From: Magnetococcales bacterium
GTDB lineage: Bacteria; Pseudomonadota; Magnetococcia; Magnetococcales; JADFZT01
Length of the DNA: 52,311 bases
Assembly (NCBI GenBank): GCA_015232395.1
Contig: JADFZT010000019.1
Location: forward strand, 15,375-67,685
Direction of reading: 5' to 3'
The translations under genes were made by a program, and so were the position numbers. Below are positions 17,270 to 27,704 of the stretch, piece by piece (within the stretch, counting starts at the first letter, position 1; each line of letters begins with the position of its first letter). The notes under the pieces were generated by a model that searched no databases, was not told where the DNA came from, and saw nothing but the letters and a program-made list of their open reading frames with translations.

Positions 17270-18988
17270 CTAGAATAGTTCGATATCCAGGTCGTCGTCC
17301 TCACCGTTTTCAACATTCAGAGCGGCATCATGGACCCGCCGTTCGCTGGCCATGGTGTAGAGGCTTGCCAGATCATCGAACTCCGATGCCAGGGCGGTAA
17401 TGTCGGTGTCGAGACTCTTGAAGAGTTTTTCTCCGGCTTCAAATTCCAACACCTCCTCCAGAACCCGATCAGATCGGTCACAAATACGCTTGATGACTTT
17501 TTGGAACGTCATCTCTGCGGCAAGCAGCATGATTTGGTTGAAGGTGGCGTGGGTATCGCCAAACGTTTCATTGAGTTGATCCAGCACGTCGCTGTTGCCG
17601 GTATCCATCTGCCGGGTGGTGAGCGGGATGCGCCGAAGCATGGAGTTGGTTCGCATCAGCTGGGGGGTCACCTGGCCTGCATAGTCGGTGCTGATCTCCT
17701 GAATTTGATCAGACATGGTGTTGATGGTCTGATTTTTTTCTTTGGTTTCAGTCTGGATACGCTGAGCCAGCATGGTGATGCTTTCCGCCAGGGTGCGAAG
17801 ACGCTCATTGCCCTGGGTATCCATGGTGTCGGACAGCTTTTCCAATCGTTCCGTGGTCATTCTCAGCATATCCATGGCCCGACGGGTCTGAAACAGGCTG
17901 TTTTCGGCCTGGGAAAAGGTGCGCAATACCTCGGAGGAGAGCCCTTCGTCGAAGATGGGCAGGCGTAGCAGGGCAGTGAGGTGATAGGTGACGTTGTCGT
18001 TATCCTGATGGAAAGTCATGCTGGCGCTACGGGCTTGGGAGATGTCCGATTTTTGGGCATCGGTCTCGCCGCTGATCAGGTCGAGGTTTTCGGTCAGGGA
18101 GTCAACGGCTTTGACCAGGTCGGCGCTGATCTCTTTCAGTTGATTGATGGTGAGTTGGGTGGCGATGGCAAACCAGCGCTTCCGGTTTTTTTTGTCCGTT
18201 CCACCGGGTTCCAGTTTTTGAGCAGCCTGACTGAGAATTTCCACCACGTGGCCGATACGCTGGGCGGTGATGTCGTCATACTGCATGGAGCCCACCATTT
18301 CGAACACCAGGGTGTTCACAGTGTCGGTGTGGGCTTCCATTTGGCCGCACGCCTTGTCCATCCCCTTGACCGACTGTTCCATCTGTTTGAAGGTGGTGGT
18401 GATGGTTTTTTTCAGGGCCATCAAACCGTGCTGGGAGGTGTCCAGGTCGGTGGAGAGGCGACGGACCAGATGATTCATGACATTGCCTCCCTCCTGGCTG
18501 GAGGTGACGATCTCCCGGAGCAGCAGGCGTACCTGGCGCATGAGGTTGTCGATTATGGCCCCCAGGGATTGCCGCTCCACCTTTTGACCCCCCTTGGCTC
18601 GAATCTGATCCACCATGGCGGGGAGAAAGGCATCCTGCTCCAGGGGCAGAGCCCAGGCGGTGATCTCCTCCATACGGCTGATAAACTGACTGTTGCTTTC
18701 GGTCAGTTTGTCGATGGATTCGAAGACACCGTTGATGGCCTTTTGAATGTCCTGGAAATCTTTGCGTACGGGAGCCAGGCTCAGACCACCGTTGTCAGCA
18801 GCGATGCGTTCCCGGATGGAGGCGGCCCGGCTGGCGCTGGCGGCAAAGGCCGCTGAAAAATTGCCCATGTGATCGGCCACGTTCATGAACCCGGCCTTGC
18901 TCAGGTCAGGAACCTGCTCCAGGGCGGTGATCTGCTGTTGGAGGCGGTTGATGGATTCTTCTGTGGACGAGGTGATATCCGAACTCAT
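17270..18988 (-). CDS. Soluble coiled-coil chemotaxis protein with CheZ-like motif and acidic C-terminal tail
   Basis: 572 residues, almost entirely helical, with no membrane segment and no classical receptor hairpin tip. Near residues 236-243 it reads QYDDITAQ, followed by RIGHVVEIL. CheZ phosphatases carry Q-D-L-T-G-Q at their active site, with the Asp and the Gln four residues later essential; here Asp239 and Gln243 have that spacing. The protein ends in GEDDDLDIELF, comparable to the acidic CheY-binding tail of CheZ (DDLL-x-SLGF). The start at 18988 is chosen for GGGAG eight bases upstream; the frame is open to 19036. It is downstream of cheD in the same direction. A CheY-P phosphatase or sink role is inference; it may be a receptor-like scaffold. 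Confidence 0.7.
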   Translation of the reverse strand: MSSDITSSTEESINRLQQQITALEQVPDLSKAGFMNVADHMGNFSAAFAASASRAASIRERIAADNGGLSLAPVRKDFQDIQKAINGVFESIDKLTESNSQFISRMEEITAWALPLEQDAFLPAMVDQIRAKGGQKVERQSLGAIIDNLMRQVRLLLREIVTSSQEGGNVMNHLVRRLSTDLDTSQHGLMALKKTITTTFKQMEQSVKGMDKACGQMEAHTDTVNTLVFEMVGSMQYDDITAQRIGHVVEILSQAAQKLEPGGTDKKNRKRWFAIATQLTINQLKEISADLVKAVDSLTENLDLISGETDAQKSDISQARSASMTFHQDNDNVTYHLTALLRLPIFDEGLSSEVLRTFSQAENSLFQTRRAMDMLRMTTERLEKLSDTMDTQGNERLRTLAESITMLAQRIQTETKEKNQTINTMSDQIQEISTDYAGQVTPQLMRTNSMLRRIPLTTRQMDTGNSDVLDQLNETFGDTHATFNQIMLLAAEMTFQKVIKRICDRSDRVLEEVLEFEAGEKLFKSLDTDITALASEFDDLASLYTMASERRVHDAALNVENGEDDDLDIELF

Positions 18989-19110
18989 GGATGATTCTCC
19001 CGAAATTGAGTAGGGCGCAATCTGTTTTGGATGCATGAACAGGGGTGGTTTTGCTCCAATGCCCCTGATCCGATTGTTTGTCTTGGTGCTTTTCTGGTTG
19101 TCTCTCCTCC

Positions 19111-19143
19111 TTTTCCAAGTAAACGCTGCTTGGGCTTGGAAAA
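19111..19143. repeat. 9-bp perfect inverted repeat between cheD and the coiled-coil gene
   Basis: TTTTCCAAG at 19111-19119 pairs with CTTGGAAAA at 19135-19143. There is no T-run after it in either reading direction, so it may be an operator or an mRNA hairpin rather than a terminator. Confidence 0.4.
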
Positions 19144-19194
19144 GGTTGCCCAGGGGGTGTTTCTGTCGGGTTGGGAGGAAATCCCCAACGCCAG

Positions 19195-19668
19195 TTAGCG
19201 TGGCTGGGCTTTTTTCATCATCACCGAGCCATCGGAGGTGATGAATAAAATTTTGCGGCTTGAGTCTCCCCCTACGTTAGAGGCGGTGACAGCGATTTTT
19301 TCTTTGGTGAGCAGTTCCTTGGCCACGGCAATGTTGCGTTCGCCCACTTTCAGCATGCCGTCGGAGGTTTTGAGTACCGCCCCCCCACCAAACACCTTGG
19401 CCTGGAGATTTGCCCTCTGGCAACCCATTCCCAATAACGCCTCAATCAGATTGGCGATGGCGATGTTGCCATACTTGGGGGAGGGGAGTCCTTCACCGTT
19501 CCAGTAGGGGAGTTTGTAGTGGTTCATGCCTCCCCGTTTCAGTCTATTGTCCCAAAGGCAGACGGCGATGCAGGAACCAAGCACCGTGGTGATGGCACTG
19601 TCTTCATCCTTGGCGTAGATCGCACCAGGAAGTAGAAAATGTTGGGTGTGATTGGGGGGGAGGGCCAT
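19195..19668 (-). CDS. cheD: Chemoreceptor glutamine deamidase CheD
   Basis: A 157-residue CheD, which deamidates receptor glutamines and in some bacteria is stimulated by or binds CheC/CheX-type proteins. The catalytic Cys33 is in TTVLGSCIAVCLWD and the His50 in RGGMNHYKLP, both family hallmarks, and GGGAVL follows further on. The start codon lies two bases after the stop of the kinase-like gene, so the two are translationally linked. Presence of both CheD and a CheX in one window is consistent with a CheC/CheD-style control loop (inference). Confidence 0.93.
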   Translation of the reverse strand: MALPPNHTQHFLLPGAIYAKDEDSAITTVLGSCIAVCLWDNRLKRGGMNHYKLPYWNGEGLPSPKYGNIAIANLIEALLGMGCQRANLQAKVFGGGAVLKTSDGMLKVGERNIAVAKELLTKEKIAVTASNVGGDSSRKILFITSDGSVMMKKAQPR

Positions 19669-19670
19669 GG

Positions 19671-20561
19671 TTAGAAAGCTTCGGAGGAATCGTCGTCATC
19701 GAAGAAAAATTCTCCCCCATCCACGGAAAAGGCATCCGCCTCGACATCCACTTCCACTTCGGAGATGGTGACACTGAAGATGGAGCCTCCTCCCTCGTTG
19801 TCCTCGACCTTGATGCTTCCTTCCAGGGTTTCCAGAAGTGCCTTGATAATGGTGAGTCCCAGTCCGTGACCTTTGAAGGATTTGCTGACGCCGGATTGTC
19901 CCTGACTGAATCGGTCGAAGAGGCGACCTGTTCGGGTGACATCCACACCAACGCCGGTATCGGCTACCGCCAGGCTCAACTCGCCGTCGGCGACGGTGGC
20001 TTTGATCTCGACGCTGCCGTCCTGGGTGTTGTATTCGATGGCATTGGCGACCAGATTGCTGGCGATCAGGTGGAGTTTTTCCCGGTCGGTCTTAAACTTT
20101 AGACCTTCCTCGGCGACCACGGTGCAGGTGAGGTTTTTTTCCGGAAGCAGATGCTCGAAGGAGTCTCTGACATCGTTGAGTACGGCGGGAATATCCACCA
20201 GGGAAAACTGCATTTCCGCTTCACCGGATTCCAGTTCGGCGGTGATGAAAATATTGCGCAGCTGATAGTCGAGGCTGAAGGATTCCTTGTAGATCATGGC
20301 GGAGATGGGACTCACCATGTCAAGGGTGGCGGAACCGCTGCGAAGTTGGTCGGCCAATCCCAGGATGGAGGTCAGGGGATTGTTGATTTCATTTTTAACC
20401 AGGGAGACGAATGTGGATTTGATTTTTTCGCTTTCCTGAAGCCTGCGATTCATCTCCTCCAGTTTTTTGGTGATCATCTGGACGTCGTGGAGGGCTTTCT
20501 TCGTGGTATCAAAACGCTTTTTCAGCTCAGCGATCAGTTCATCATCACTCATTGCTTCCAT
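19671..20561 (-). CDS. Histidine kinase-like protein lacking the phospho-accepting His
   Basis: 296 residues: N-terminal coiled coil about 1-50, a DHp-like helix about 50-115, a HATPase_c domain about 155-265, and an acidic tail FFFDDDDSSEAF. The ATPase looks complete: N box NLVANAIEYN, DTGVGV, GHGLGLTI. In the DHp helix, where kinases have H-E-x-x-x-P, this protein reads VKNEINNPLTSI, so Asn57 replaces His (codon AAT; one base from CAT). It therefore cannot autophosphorylate in the usual way, though it could phosphorylate or dephosphorylate another protein or act as an ATP-responsive regulator. GGGAG stands eight bases before the ATG. It overlaps nothing but sits two bases ahead of cheD. Confidence 0.85.
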   Translation of the reverse strand: MEAMSDDELIAELKKRFDTTKKALHDVQMITKKLEEMNRRLQESEKIKSTFVSLVKNEINNPLTSILGLADQLRSGSATLDMVSPISAMIYKESFSLDYQLRNIFITAELESGEAEMQFSLVDIPAVLNDVRDSFEHLLPEKNLTCTVVAEEGLKFKTDREKLHLIASNLVANAIEYNTQDGSVEIKATVADGELSLAVADTGVGVDVTRTGRLFDRFSQGQSGVSKSFKGHGLGLTIIKALLETLEGSIKVEDNEGGGSIFSVTISEVEVDVEADAFSVDGGEFFFDDDDSSEAF

Positions 20562-21990
<1,429 letters not shown>

Positions 21991-22021
21991 GGGATCCGTC
22001 AGGGAGTAGGGTTTGATCGGG

Positions 22022-22891
22022 ATGAAGGGCCATTTCAGGGAAGGAGAGGAAGCTGAATTTTCAGACCGGGATTTCGACCGGCTGAGCCGCTTCCTATACA
22101 AGCAGTGTGGCATTCAGCTGCCCCTCACCAAAAAATCCATGCTCTCCTCAAGGCTGCAAAAGCGGATTCGTCTGCTGGGGCTGCCCACTTTTACCGCCTA
22201 TGTGGATCGGGTGGTGGACCCCAAGATGGGGGATGAGGAGCTGATCCAGTTTTTGGATGCCGTGACCGCTACCAAAAGCGATTTTTTCCAGGATCCAGGC
22301 CAGTTCGAATATCTCACCCGGGATGTGGTGCCGGGATTGATTCAAACCAAAGGGGTGGGGGTGCGCCGTCCCCTGGTGGTTTGGAGCGTGGGGTGTGCCA
22401 CCGGAGAAGAGCCTTACACCCTGAGTATCGTGCTCAAGGAGTTTTCCGAGCAGGTGCCCGGGATCAACTTTAAAGGGCAGATTTTAGCCACCGATATCTC
22501 CGCCCGGGCTCTGGAAAAGGCTTCCACAGCTATCTACGAGATGGAGCGGGTGGCGGCTATTCCGCTGCCGATCAAGAAAAAATATCTCCTCAAAAGCAGA
22601 GACCCCCGCAAGCAGATGGTGCGTATCTCTCCCGATCTGCGGGCCATGGTGCGTTTTCGTCAGCTCAACCTGATGGATCCCCGTTTTGGCCTGCGGGAGC
22701 CCCTGGATGCGATTTTTTGCCGCAACGTCGTGATCTACTTCGATCAGCCTACCCAGGAGCGGGTGATCAACAAACTATGTCAACATTTGGCTCCTGGAGG
22801 TCATCTTTTTGTCGGCCAATCTGAAAAGCTCGATAAACTCCACACCCCCCTGGTCAAGGTCGCCCCCACCATCTATCGCCTGCCGGAATAA
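22022..22891 (+). CDS. cheR: Chemotaxis protein methyltransferase CheR (copy 2)
   Basis: 289 residues with SAM motif WSVGCATGEEPYTLSIVL, ILATDISARALEKA, and DAIFCRNVVIYF. The loop LLKSRDPRKQMVRI is as long as the E. coli CheR loop that contacts receptor pentapeptides, while copy 1 at 2189 is three to four residues shorter. That suggests copy 2 may be the tail-dependent enzyme, which fits the pentapeptide-like tails of the two receptors in block 1 (inference). The start is taken as the ATG at 22022; a TTG at 22013 is in frame. It forms an operon with cheB. Confidence 0.92.
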   Translation: MKGHFREGEEAEFSDRDFDRLSRFLYKQCGIQLPLTKKSMLSSRLQKRIRLLGLPTFTAYVDRVVDPKMGDEELIQFLDAVTATKSDFFQDPGQFEYLTRDVVPGLIQTKGVGVRRPLVVWSVGCATGEEPYTLSIVLKEFSEQVPGINFKGQILATDISARALEKASTAIYEMERVAAIPLPIKKKYLLKSRDPRKQMVRISPDLRAMVRFRQLNLMDPRFGLREPLDAIFCRNVVIYFDQPTQERVINKLCQHLAPGGHLFVGQSEKLDKLHTPLVKVAPTIYRLPE

Positions 22892-22949
22892 CCGTCTTAT
22901 CCCTCGCCAATCGTCGGTCAGCTTGTGTCGCTTTGTCGCTTTGTCGTTT

Positions 22950-23128
22950 TGTAGGGTGTGGTGAGCAACGCGAACCGCACCGCTCGAAAGTTGTCACACC
23001 TGTTTGAACCAGAGCCTCTATTCCTTGGGTTGGTTTTGAACTCGATGAGGTGATTGATGGGGGGAGTGATTTGGATGATGCGATGTGGTCTTGATCGATG
23101 CGGTTCGCGTTGCTCACCGCATCCTACA
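22950..23128. mobile_element. MITE-like element with about 30-bp inverted ends (179 bp)
   Basis: Left end 22950-22979 and right end 23099-23128 are inverted repeats matching at 28 of 30 bases, sharing GGTGAGCAACGCGAACCGCA exactly. Sequences of this GTAGGGTGYGGTGAGC type are dispersed repeats in many bacterial genomes. No transposase lies inside. It sits between convergent genes, where its hairpin could also help end transcription. Just left of it, gtcgctttgtcgctttgtcg is a short tandem repeat. Confidence 0.75.
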
Positions 23129-23218
23129 GGTTGCGTGGGTTGTGCAGGGGTTAAAAATTTGGGCGGAGCAGGGGGGGGAGAGCAGGTGTAAGGTGTAAAG
23201 TGTGAGGTGTGAGGCAGG

Positions 23219-24280
23219 TCAGAAGAGTTCGATATCCCCTTCGTCCAGGGAGTCTTGCCGTACCGGCCGGTTGATCGACTCATATTCGCTCTTGCGGTTT
23301 TCCAGGACATTTTGGATGGCAGCCAGGCGTTCTTCTTCTGTTGACAGAGAGGGGTCGTAAAAGCAGGAAAAAACCTCTTCTACCAAGCTGTGCATGATGT
23401 TCAGCTTGTTTTCCATGGCATGGGTTACCTGGGTGACCATATCCTCAAACTGCAGGGACATGACCGCCAGACCCACACTGTTGGTCAACTCTTCGGAGAT
23501 GGATGAGATGTCCTGGAGGCTTTGGGACATGACTTTGTTCATATTGCCGATCTCTTCCATCATGGCATCAATCTGACCCTTGGAGTCCACCGCAAAGTTC
23601 ATGTCCTTGGTGGCCATTTTTTGGATGAGATTTTTGATGGAGCCGAGTTTTTCCAGGGAGTGGTTGGCCACCCGGTCGATCCGTTCACCGAACTGTCCGG
23701 AATCCTTGGCGAGCTTTCGCACCTCCCCAGCCACCACCGCAAAGGCACGACCGGCGGTGCCAGCCCGGGCTGACACGATGTTGGCATTCAGCGCCAAGAC
23801 GTTGGTCTGTTCCGAGATCGATTTGATCTCCTGGAGCATGGTGGTGATATCGTGCATGTGGCCGGAAAGCTCGTCCACCTTGTAGACCATGTCCATGGTC
23901 TGCTTGGAGACGTGGAGGACGTAATCCATGAAATAGTGGAGAATCCGGTTGGTCTCATCCAAAAATTCCTGGATGTTGATGCGTTCTTTATCCTCCCCCT
24001 CGGTGGGGGCGGGAGGTGGAACGGGTTCGGCCTCTTCCTCCTCCGTTTCGCCCTCGTCGGGCTTGTTGGAGACGCTCGACTCCATGGAGGAGATGAGGAT
24101 ACCGACCTTGGCGCTCTGGTTTTGGGTTTGATCCCGCAGTCCGTTGAAGCTTTCGGTAAGCTTGATGATGGCGTCCTGGACCAGACCCCGGACCTGCTGG
24201 AGTTCCATGTCCAGGTCTTCTTTCTCGAATCGGATCTCGTCCCTGACCTGTGCGATCAGGTTTTCCATGGATTTATCCAT
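23219..24280 (-). CDS. Soluble receptor-like protein with MCP hairpin tip, CheZ-like motif and acidic tail
   Basis: 353 residues without a membrane segment. N-terminal coiled coil about 1-70, an acidic Pro-rich linker about 71-100, a receptor-type region with a hairpin tip [19 protein letters not shown] near 156-174 and [13 protein letters not shown], then [15 protein letters not shown] near 276-290. The last resembles the CheZ active-site pattern, with Asp280 and Gln284 four residues apart, as in the coiled-coil protein at 17270-18988. Both proteins end in DIELF. The tip departs from canonical receptors ([10 protein letters not shown] against [10 protein letters not shown]), so it may still couple to CheA/CheW. 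Function is inferred only; it could be a cytoplasmic receptor, a CheY-P phosphatase, or both. Confidence 0.75.
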   Translation of the reverse strand: MDKSMENLIAQVRDEIRFEKEDLDMELQQVRGLVQDAIIKLTESFNGLRDQTQNQSAKVGILISSMESSVSNKPDEGETEEEEAEPVPPPAPTEGEDKERINIQEFLDETNRILHYFMDYVLHVSKQTMDMVYKVDELSGHMHDITTMLQEIKSISEQTNVLALNANIVSARAGTAGRAFAVVAGEVRKLAKDSGQFGERIDRVANHSLEKLGSIKNLIQKMATKDMNFAVDSKGQIDAMMEEIGNMNKVMSQSLQDISSISEELTNSVGLAVMSLQFEDMVTQVTHAMENKLNIMHSLVEEVFSCFYDPSLSTEEERLAAIQNVLENRKSEYESINRPVRQDSLDEGDIELF

Positions 24281-24554
24281 TGGATGTTCCGGCTCCGAGA
24301 AATGAGATGAAAAGGTAGACGATCTAAAATATCAAACCAGACAGAGGAGAACGTTCCCCGCCCACTGAATTTTTCAAACCAGCACAAATCCTAAGCGATC
24401 CTCAAGAATGACGCAAGATCATATGGATGTTTTGTACCGGAAGTTGTTCGAAATCAGGTAAATGCAAGTGGCAGGCCAGTATTTTCATAGAAGAGATGGC
24501 CAGTTGATCCGGTATCAGACCGGCTGTTTATCACTGCAATGGCCCTGTCTTTTG

Positions 24555-26369
24555 TCAATAGCGGCTGTCACAGGGGTTGAAACGCCTTTTGAGCGGGGTG
24601 AGGCGACCATTTTTTTTCAACTCTGCACACTCTCGAAAGATGCGATCCTGGCAGGTTTGGCAGCGTTCCCAGTCGAGATTGGCAACCATGGCGTGGATGG
24701 TCTCCTCTTTGGTGCGGAAAAACTGGTCGGGACTCAGGCGGCCCAGAAACCCTCGTTTTTCAAAGACGTTGCACACCCGGGTCTTGGCCCCGTAAAAATA
24801 GAGATTTCCTCCCAGCTTGCGGCGCCGTTCCGCTTCGTTTTCAAGCATTTCCGCCCCCGAAAGATCGACAAAATTGATGCCGTTGCCAAGAATGATCAGG
24901 TTGATCTGTTCGGGATTGACTTTGTCTACCTCCCGGAAAATCCGATCCAATAGATCGACGTTGGCAAAAAAGATGGAGCCATCCACTCGCAATATTTTTC
25001 CCTGGGGGCACTCCGGGAGTTCGGGGTCGGTGACAAAGTGGCGGTTAAGATCTTGGGGGTCGGGCACCCTGGCTACGACGTTGGGCCGGGTGGTCTGGCG
25101 CAGATAGCCCATCAGGGAGAGGAAAACCCCCACATAGATGGCAAAGACCAGATCCAGAATCAGGGTGGCCAGAAAGGTGACGATCATCACCGCTGCCTCC
25201 CAGCGGCTGGTTTTGATGATCCGTCGGATATGGAGAAAATCGATGAGATTGTAGGCGACCAAAAGCAAAATGCCACCGAGAGCGGCAATGGGAATGTGGG
25301 CCGTCCAGGGGGAGAGTGTGAGGAGTATCACCAGCAACAGAAGCGCTGCAAAAATGGCCGCCAGGGGAGTGACCGCCCCTGCACGAAAGTTCAAGCCGGT
25401 GCGGGTGAAGGAGCCTGAGGAGGCGTAACAGGAAAAAAAGGAACCGATAATGTTGGCCATGCCCTGACCGACAAACTCCTGATTGCCGTCAATGCGCTGT
25501 TGGGAGCGAAAGGCTACCGAACGGGCAATGGAGACCGCTTCCACCAAACCCAGCAAGGCGATGGCCAGGGCGCTGAAAGAGAGATTTTGAATGGTGGTCA
25601 GGGAGATATCCGGGGTGACATAGGGGGGGATGCCTGAGGGAATGGCCCCTATCAGGGTGAGTTGATTTTCTTCCGGTCCCATCCAAGCGGCCAGCACACT
25701 GCCGACGATCATCGCCAGCAGCATTCCCGGCCAGCGGGGGAGCAGCACCTTGAAAAGCACCGCTGTCCCCAGAGTTGCAAGCCCGACAACCACCGCCGCC
25801 GGGTTGATTTCATCGATATGAGAGGCAAAGCTGAGCAGGGTGTGGAGAAAGGTCAGCCCGTCGGGCAGGGGAACGCCCAGCAGATGTTTCATCTGGCTGG
25901 TGGCGATCAACACCGCAGCGCCTGCAGAAAATCCGACCACCACCGAATGTGAGATAAAATTAATTAATACCCCAAGGCGGGCGTTGGCCATGGCCAGTTG
26001 CAGGATGCCTACCATGAGGGTCAACGTCATGGCCATGGCCACATAGGGGGCGGTGCCTGGTTCGGCAAAGGGGACCAAGGCGTTGAACACCACGATGGAG
26101 ATGGCAGTGGTCGGGCCGGAAATCAGATGCAGGGAGGAGCCGAAGAGGGCGGCGATGATGGGGGGAATGATGGCGGTATAGAGGCCATATTCCGGGGGCA
26201 GCCCGGCGATCATGGCAAAAGCCACCCCTTGGGGCAGCACCACCACCGCACCAGTCAAGCCCGCTCCCAGATCCCGGCGCAGGCTGTTGGCATCCACCAG
26301 TTTGAGCCAGTTGCGAAACGGGCAGAGCCGGATCCAAAGTATGGCGCAGTCGGAGGCGCTCAATCTCAC
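24555..26369 (-). CDS. SulP-family anion permease with STAS domain
   Basis: A 604-residue SLC26/SulP transporter of the inner membrane. The conserved N-terminal signature is PQGVAFAMIAGLPPEYGLYTA with SGPTTAISIVVFNAL; ten or more hydrophobic segments follow to about residue 420. A C-terminal STAS domain (ILRVDGSIFFANVDLL, INFVDLSGAEML) covers about 440-560. The tail has three nearby Cys (CQTCQDRIFREC). The start is a GTG at 26369 with a weak ribosome binding site, and no ATG precedes the first membrane helix, so the exact start is uncertain. The family carries sulfate, bicarbonate or dicarboxylates; the substrate here cannot be told. Confidence 0.92.
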   Translation of the reverse strand: MRLSASDCAILWIRLCPFRNWLKLVDANSLRRDLGAGLTGAVVVLPQGVAFAMIAGLPPEYGLYTAIIPPIIAALFGSSLHLISGPTTAISIVVFNALVPFAEPGTAPYVAMAMTLTLMVGILQLAMANARLGVLINFISHSVVVGFSAGAAVLIATSQMKHLLGVPLPDGLTFLHTLLSFASHIDEINPAAVVVGLATLGTAVLFKVLLPRWPGMLLAMIVGSVLAAWMGPEENQLTLIGAIPSGIPPYVTPDISLTTIQNLSFSALAIALLGLVEAVSIARSVAFRSQQRIDGNQEFVGQGMANIIGSFFSCYASSGSFTRTGLNFRAGAVTPLAAIFAALLLLVILLTLSPWTAHIPIAALGGILLLVAYNLIDFLHIRRIIKTSRWEAAVMIVTFLATLILDLVFAIYVGVFLSLMGYLRQTTRPNVVARVPDPQDLNRHFVTDPELPECPQGKILRVDGSIFFANVDLLDRIFREVDKVNPEQINLIILGNGINFVDLSGAEMLENEAERRRKLGGNLYFYGAKTRVCNVFEKRGFLGRLSPDQFFRTKEETIHAMVANLDWERCQTCQDRIFRECAELKKNGRLTPLKRRFNPCDSRY

Positions 26370-26434
26370 GATAAACGGTGCTTTCGGGTTGGGATTGACT
26401 GGAAACGCAAAAATAACATATCAACCATAACCTA

Positions 26435-26509
26435 TTTTAATGGGTTTTTAGAGGGATGAGCCGGTCTCTTCCCACTTTTAATGGTTTTTTTTGCGGGATG
26501 AGCCGGTCT
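26435..26509. repeat. Two-copy direct repeat upstream of SulP gene
   Basis: ttttaatggg...gggatgagccggtct occurs at 26435-26467 and again, slightly changed, at 26476-26509. It lies 65 bases upstream of the SulP start and downstream of phhB, so it could contain regulatory sites or be a recent duplication. Confidence 0.6.
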
Positions 26510-26650
26510 TTTTCAACGAATTTTTTTCATCGTGGCCCGGCAGCGCCTTTGGTTTTGTGAGGGAAAGCTTTGAAACATGGGAAAAAATGTTTTGCTGGTG
26601 GGGTGGCGCCTGTCTGAAATTCAGGCAGGTTGGGTTGACGTGGATCCGGT

Positions 26651-26989
26651 TCAGGTTGGGAGGAGGAGTCCCTCCACCTTGGCCGCACAAATAAAATCGT
26701 TTTCCGACAGCCCCCCAATGGCATGGGTGGAAAAACGCACCCGGCACTCTTTATAGCTGATGGTGAGTTCCGGATGGTGATCTTCCTGATGGGCAATCCA
26801 GGCGACAGCATTGACAAAAGCCATGGTTCGGTGAAAATCAACGAAGGTAAAGGTTCGCTCAATCCAGGTCTCGGCACCATTCATCTGCCAAGGGGGGAGT
26901 TGATCGAGAAACAGCTTGGCTTCCTCTCCCTTGAGAGGGGGAATCCCTCCTTCACAGGGGCGGCAACGTTTGGATGTCAGTGTGGTCAT
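26651..26989 (-). CDS. phhB: Pterin-4a-carbinolamine dehydratase
   Basis: 112 residues. This family dehydrates 4a-hydroxy-tetrahydropterin, recycling the cofactor of aromatic amino acid hydroxylases, and is also widespread in bacteria without them. The motif IAHQEDHHPELTISY carries the active-site His residues, and FSTHAIGGLSENDFICAAKVE is the usual C-terminus. An N-terminal CRPC pair precedes the domain. No phenylalanine hydroxylase is in the window, so it may serve another pterin route. Confidence 0.93.
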   Translation of the reverse strand: MTTLTSKRCRPCEGGIPPLKGEEAKLFLDQLPPWQMNGAETWIERTFTFVDFHRTMAFVNAVAWIAHQEDHHPELTISYKECRVRFSTHAIGGLSENDFICAAKVEGLLLPT

Positions 26990-27177
26990 ATGAAAGCCTC
27001 CGATATCGTTGGTATGACACTCTGGCCGGTGGGGGGGGTAACTCTTCTGACAGGTTTGAAAAAGATTGGTTCGCTAGAGGGTAGGGGAATGCTGGAGTCG
27101 GTAGGGGGATTGGTCTGGGATATCGGCTGTTTTGAGATAAAAGTGTCGCATCAGGGTGGAAAAAGGAGGGTAGGACG

Positions 27178-27462
27178 ATGGCTGGATGGGCTGTGCAGGT
27201 GACAGGGAATGGTACGGGGGATCCCATGACCTTTGGGGTGACGGTGCGGGAAGGGGGCGGTGAAACCCGCCATCAGGTCACCCTGAAGCGGGCCACCTAT
27301 GATCGATTGGCCGGGGGCGTCCAGCCCCAGCGGTTTGTTGAGGCCGCATTTGGTTTTCTTCTCGAGCGGGAGCCCAAGGAAGCGATTTTGGGCCGCTTCG
27401 ATGTGGATGTGATCTCCCGCTATTTTCCGGAATTTCCCCGGGCGATTGGTGACTATCTGTAG
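27178..27462 (+). CDS. Conserved small protein of unknown function
   Basis: 94 residues with a good ribosome binding site (GGAGG at 27165-27169). The sequence MTFGVTVREGGGETRHQVTLKRATYDRL, then FLLEREPKEAILGRFDVDVISRYFPEF, resembles small conserved proteins of proteobacteria that I cannot name by function. No signal peptide and no membrane helix. It is divergent from phhB, 188 bases away. Confidence 0.75.
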   Translation: MAGWAVQVTGNGTGDPMTFGVTVREGGGETRHQVTLKRATYDRLAGGVQPQRFVEAAFGFLLEREPKEAILGRFDVDVISRYFPEFPRAIGDYL

Positions 27463-27704
27463 GATTGGTCGAGAGAGTGTCTGAAATGGATGCGGTTGCG
27501 CAAAGCTGTTTATTTCTTGGGTGGCTGGAACCCTCTTTGATCGAACCAGAATTGTGGGTCAAAAATAAAATTGTATTTATTCGAGATTTTGGTTAATCTA
27601 ATGTTGGCCTGAGAGATCCTAAGGATCGGTGGGTTCCACCCGCTCGGGCCTCCATTTTTACAACCTCCCGAATTACAACCTTCCGAAATTCCCCCTCTCC
27701 ATTC

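Noticed and set aside
24462-24953. Plus-strand frame overlapping the SulP end
   Set aside because: Mostly antisense to the STAS end of the permease and without family features.
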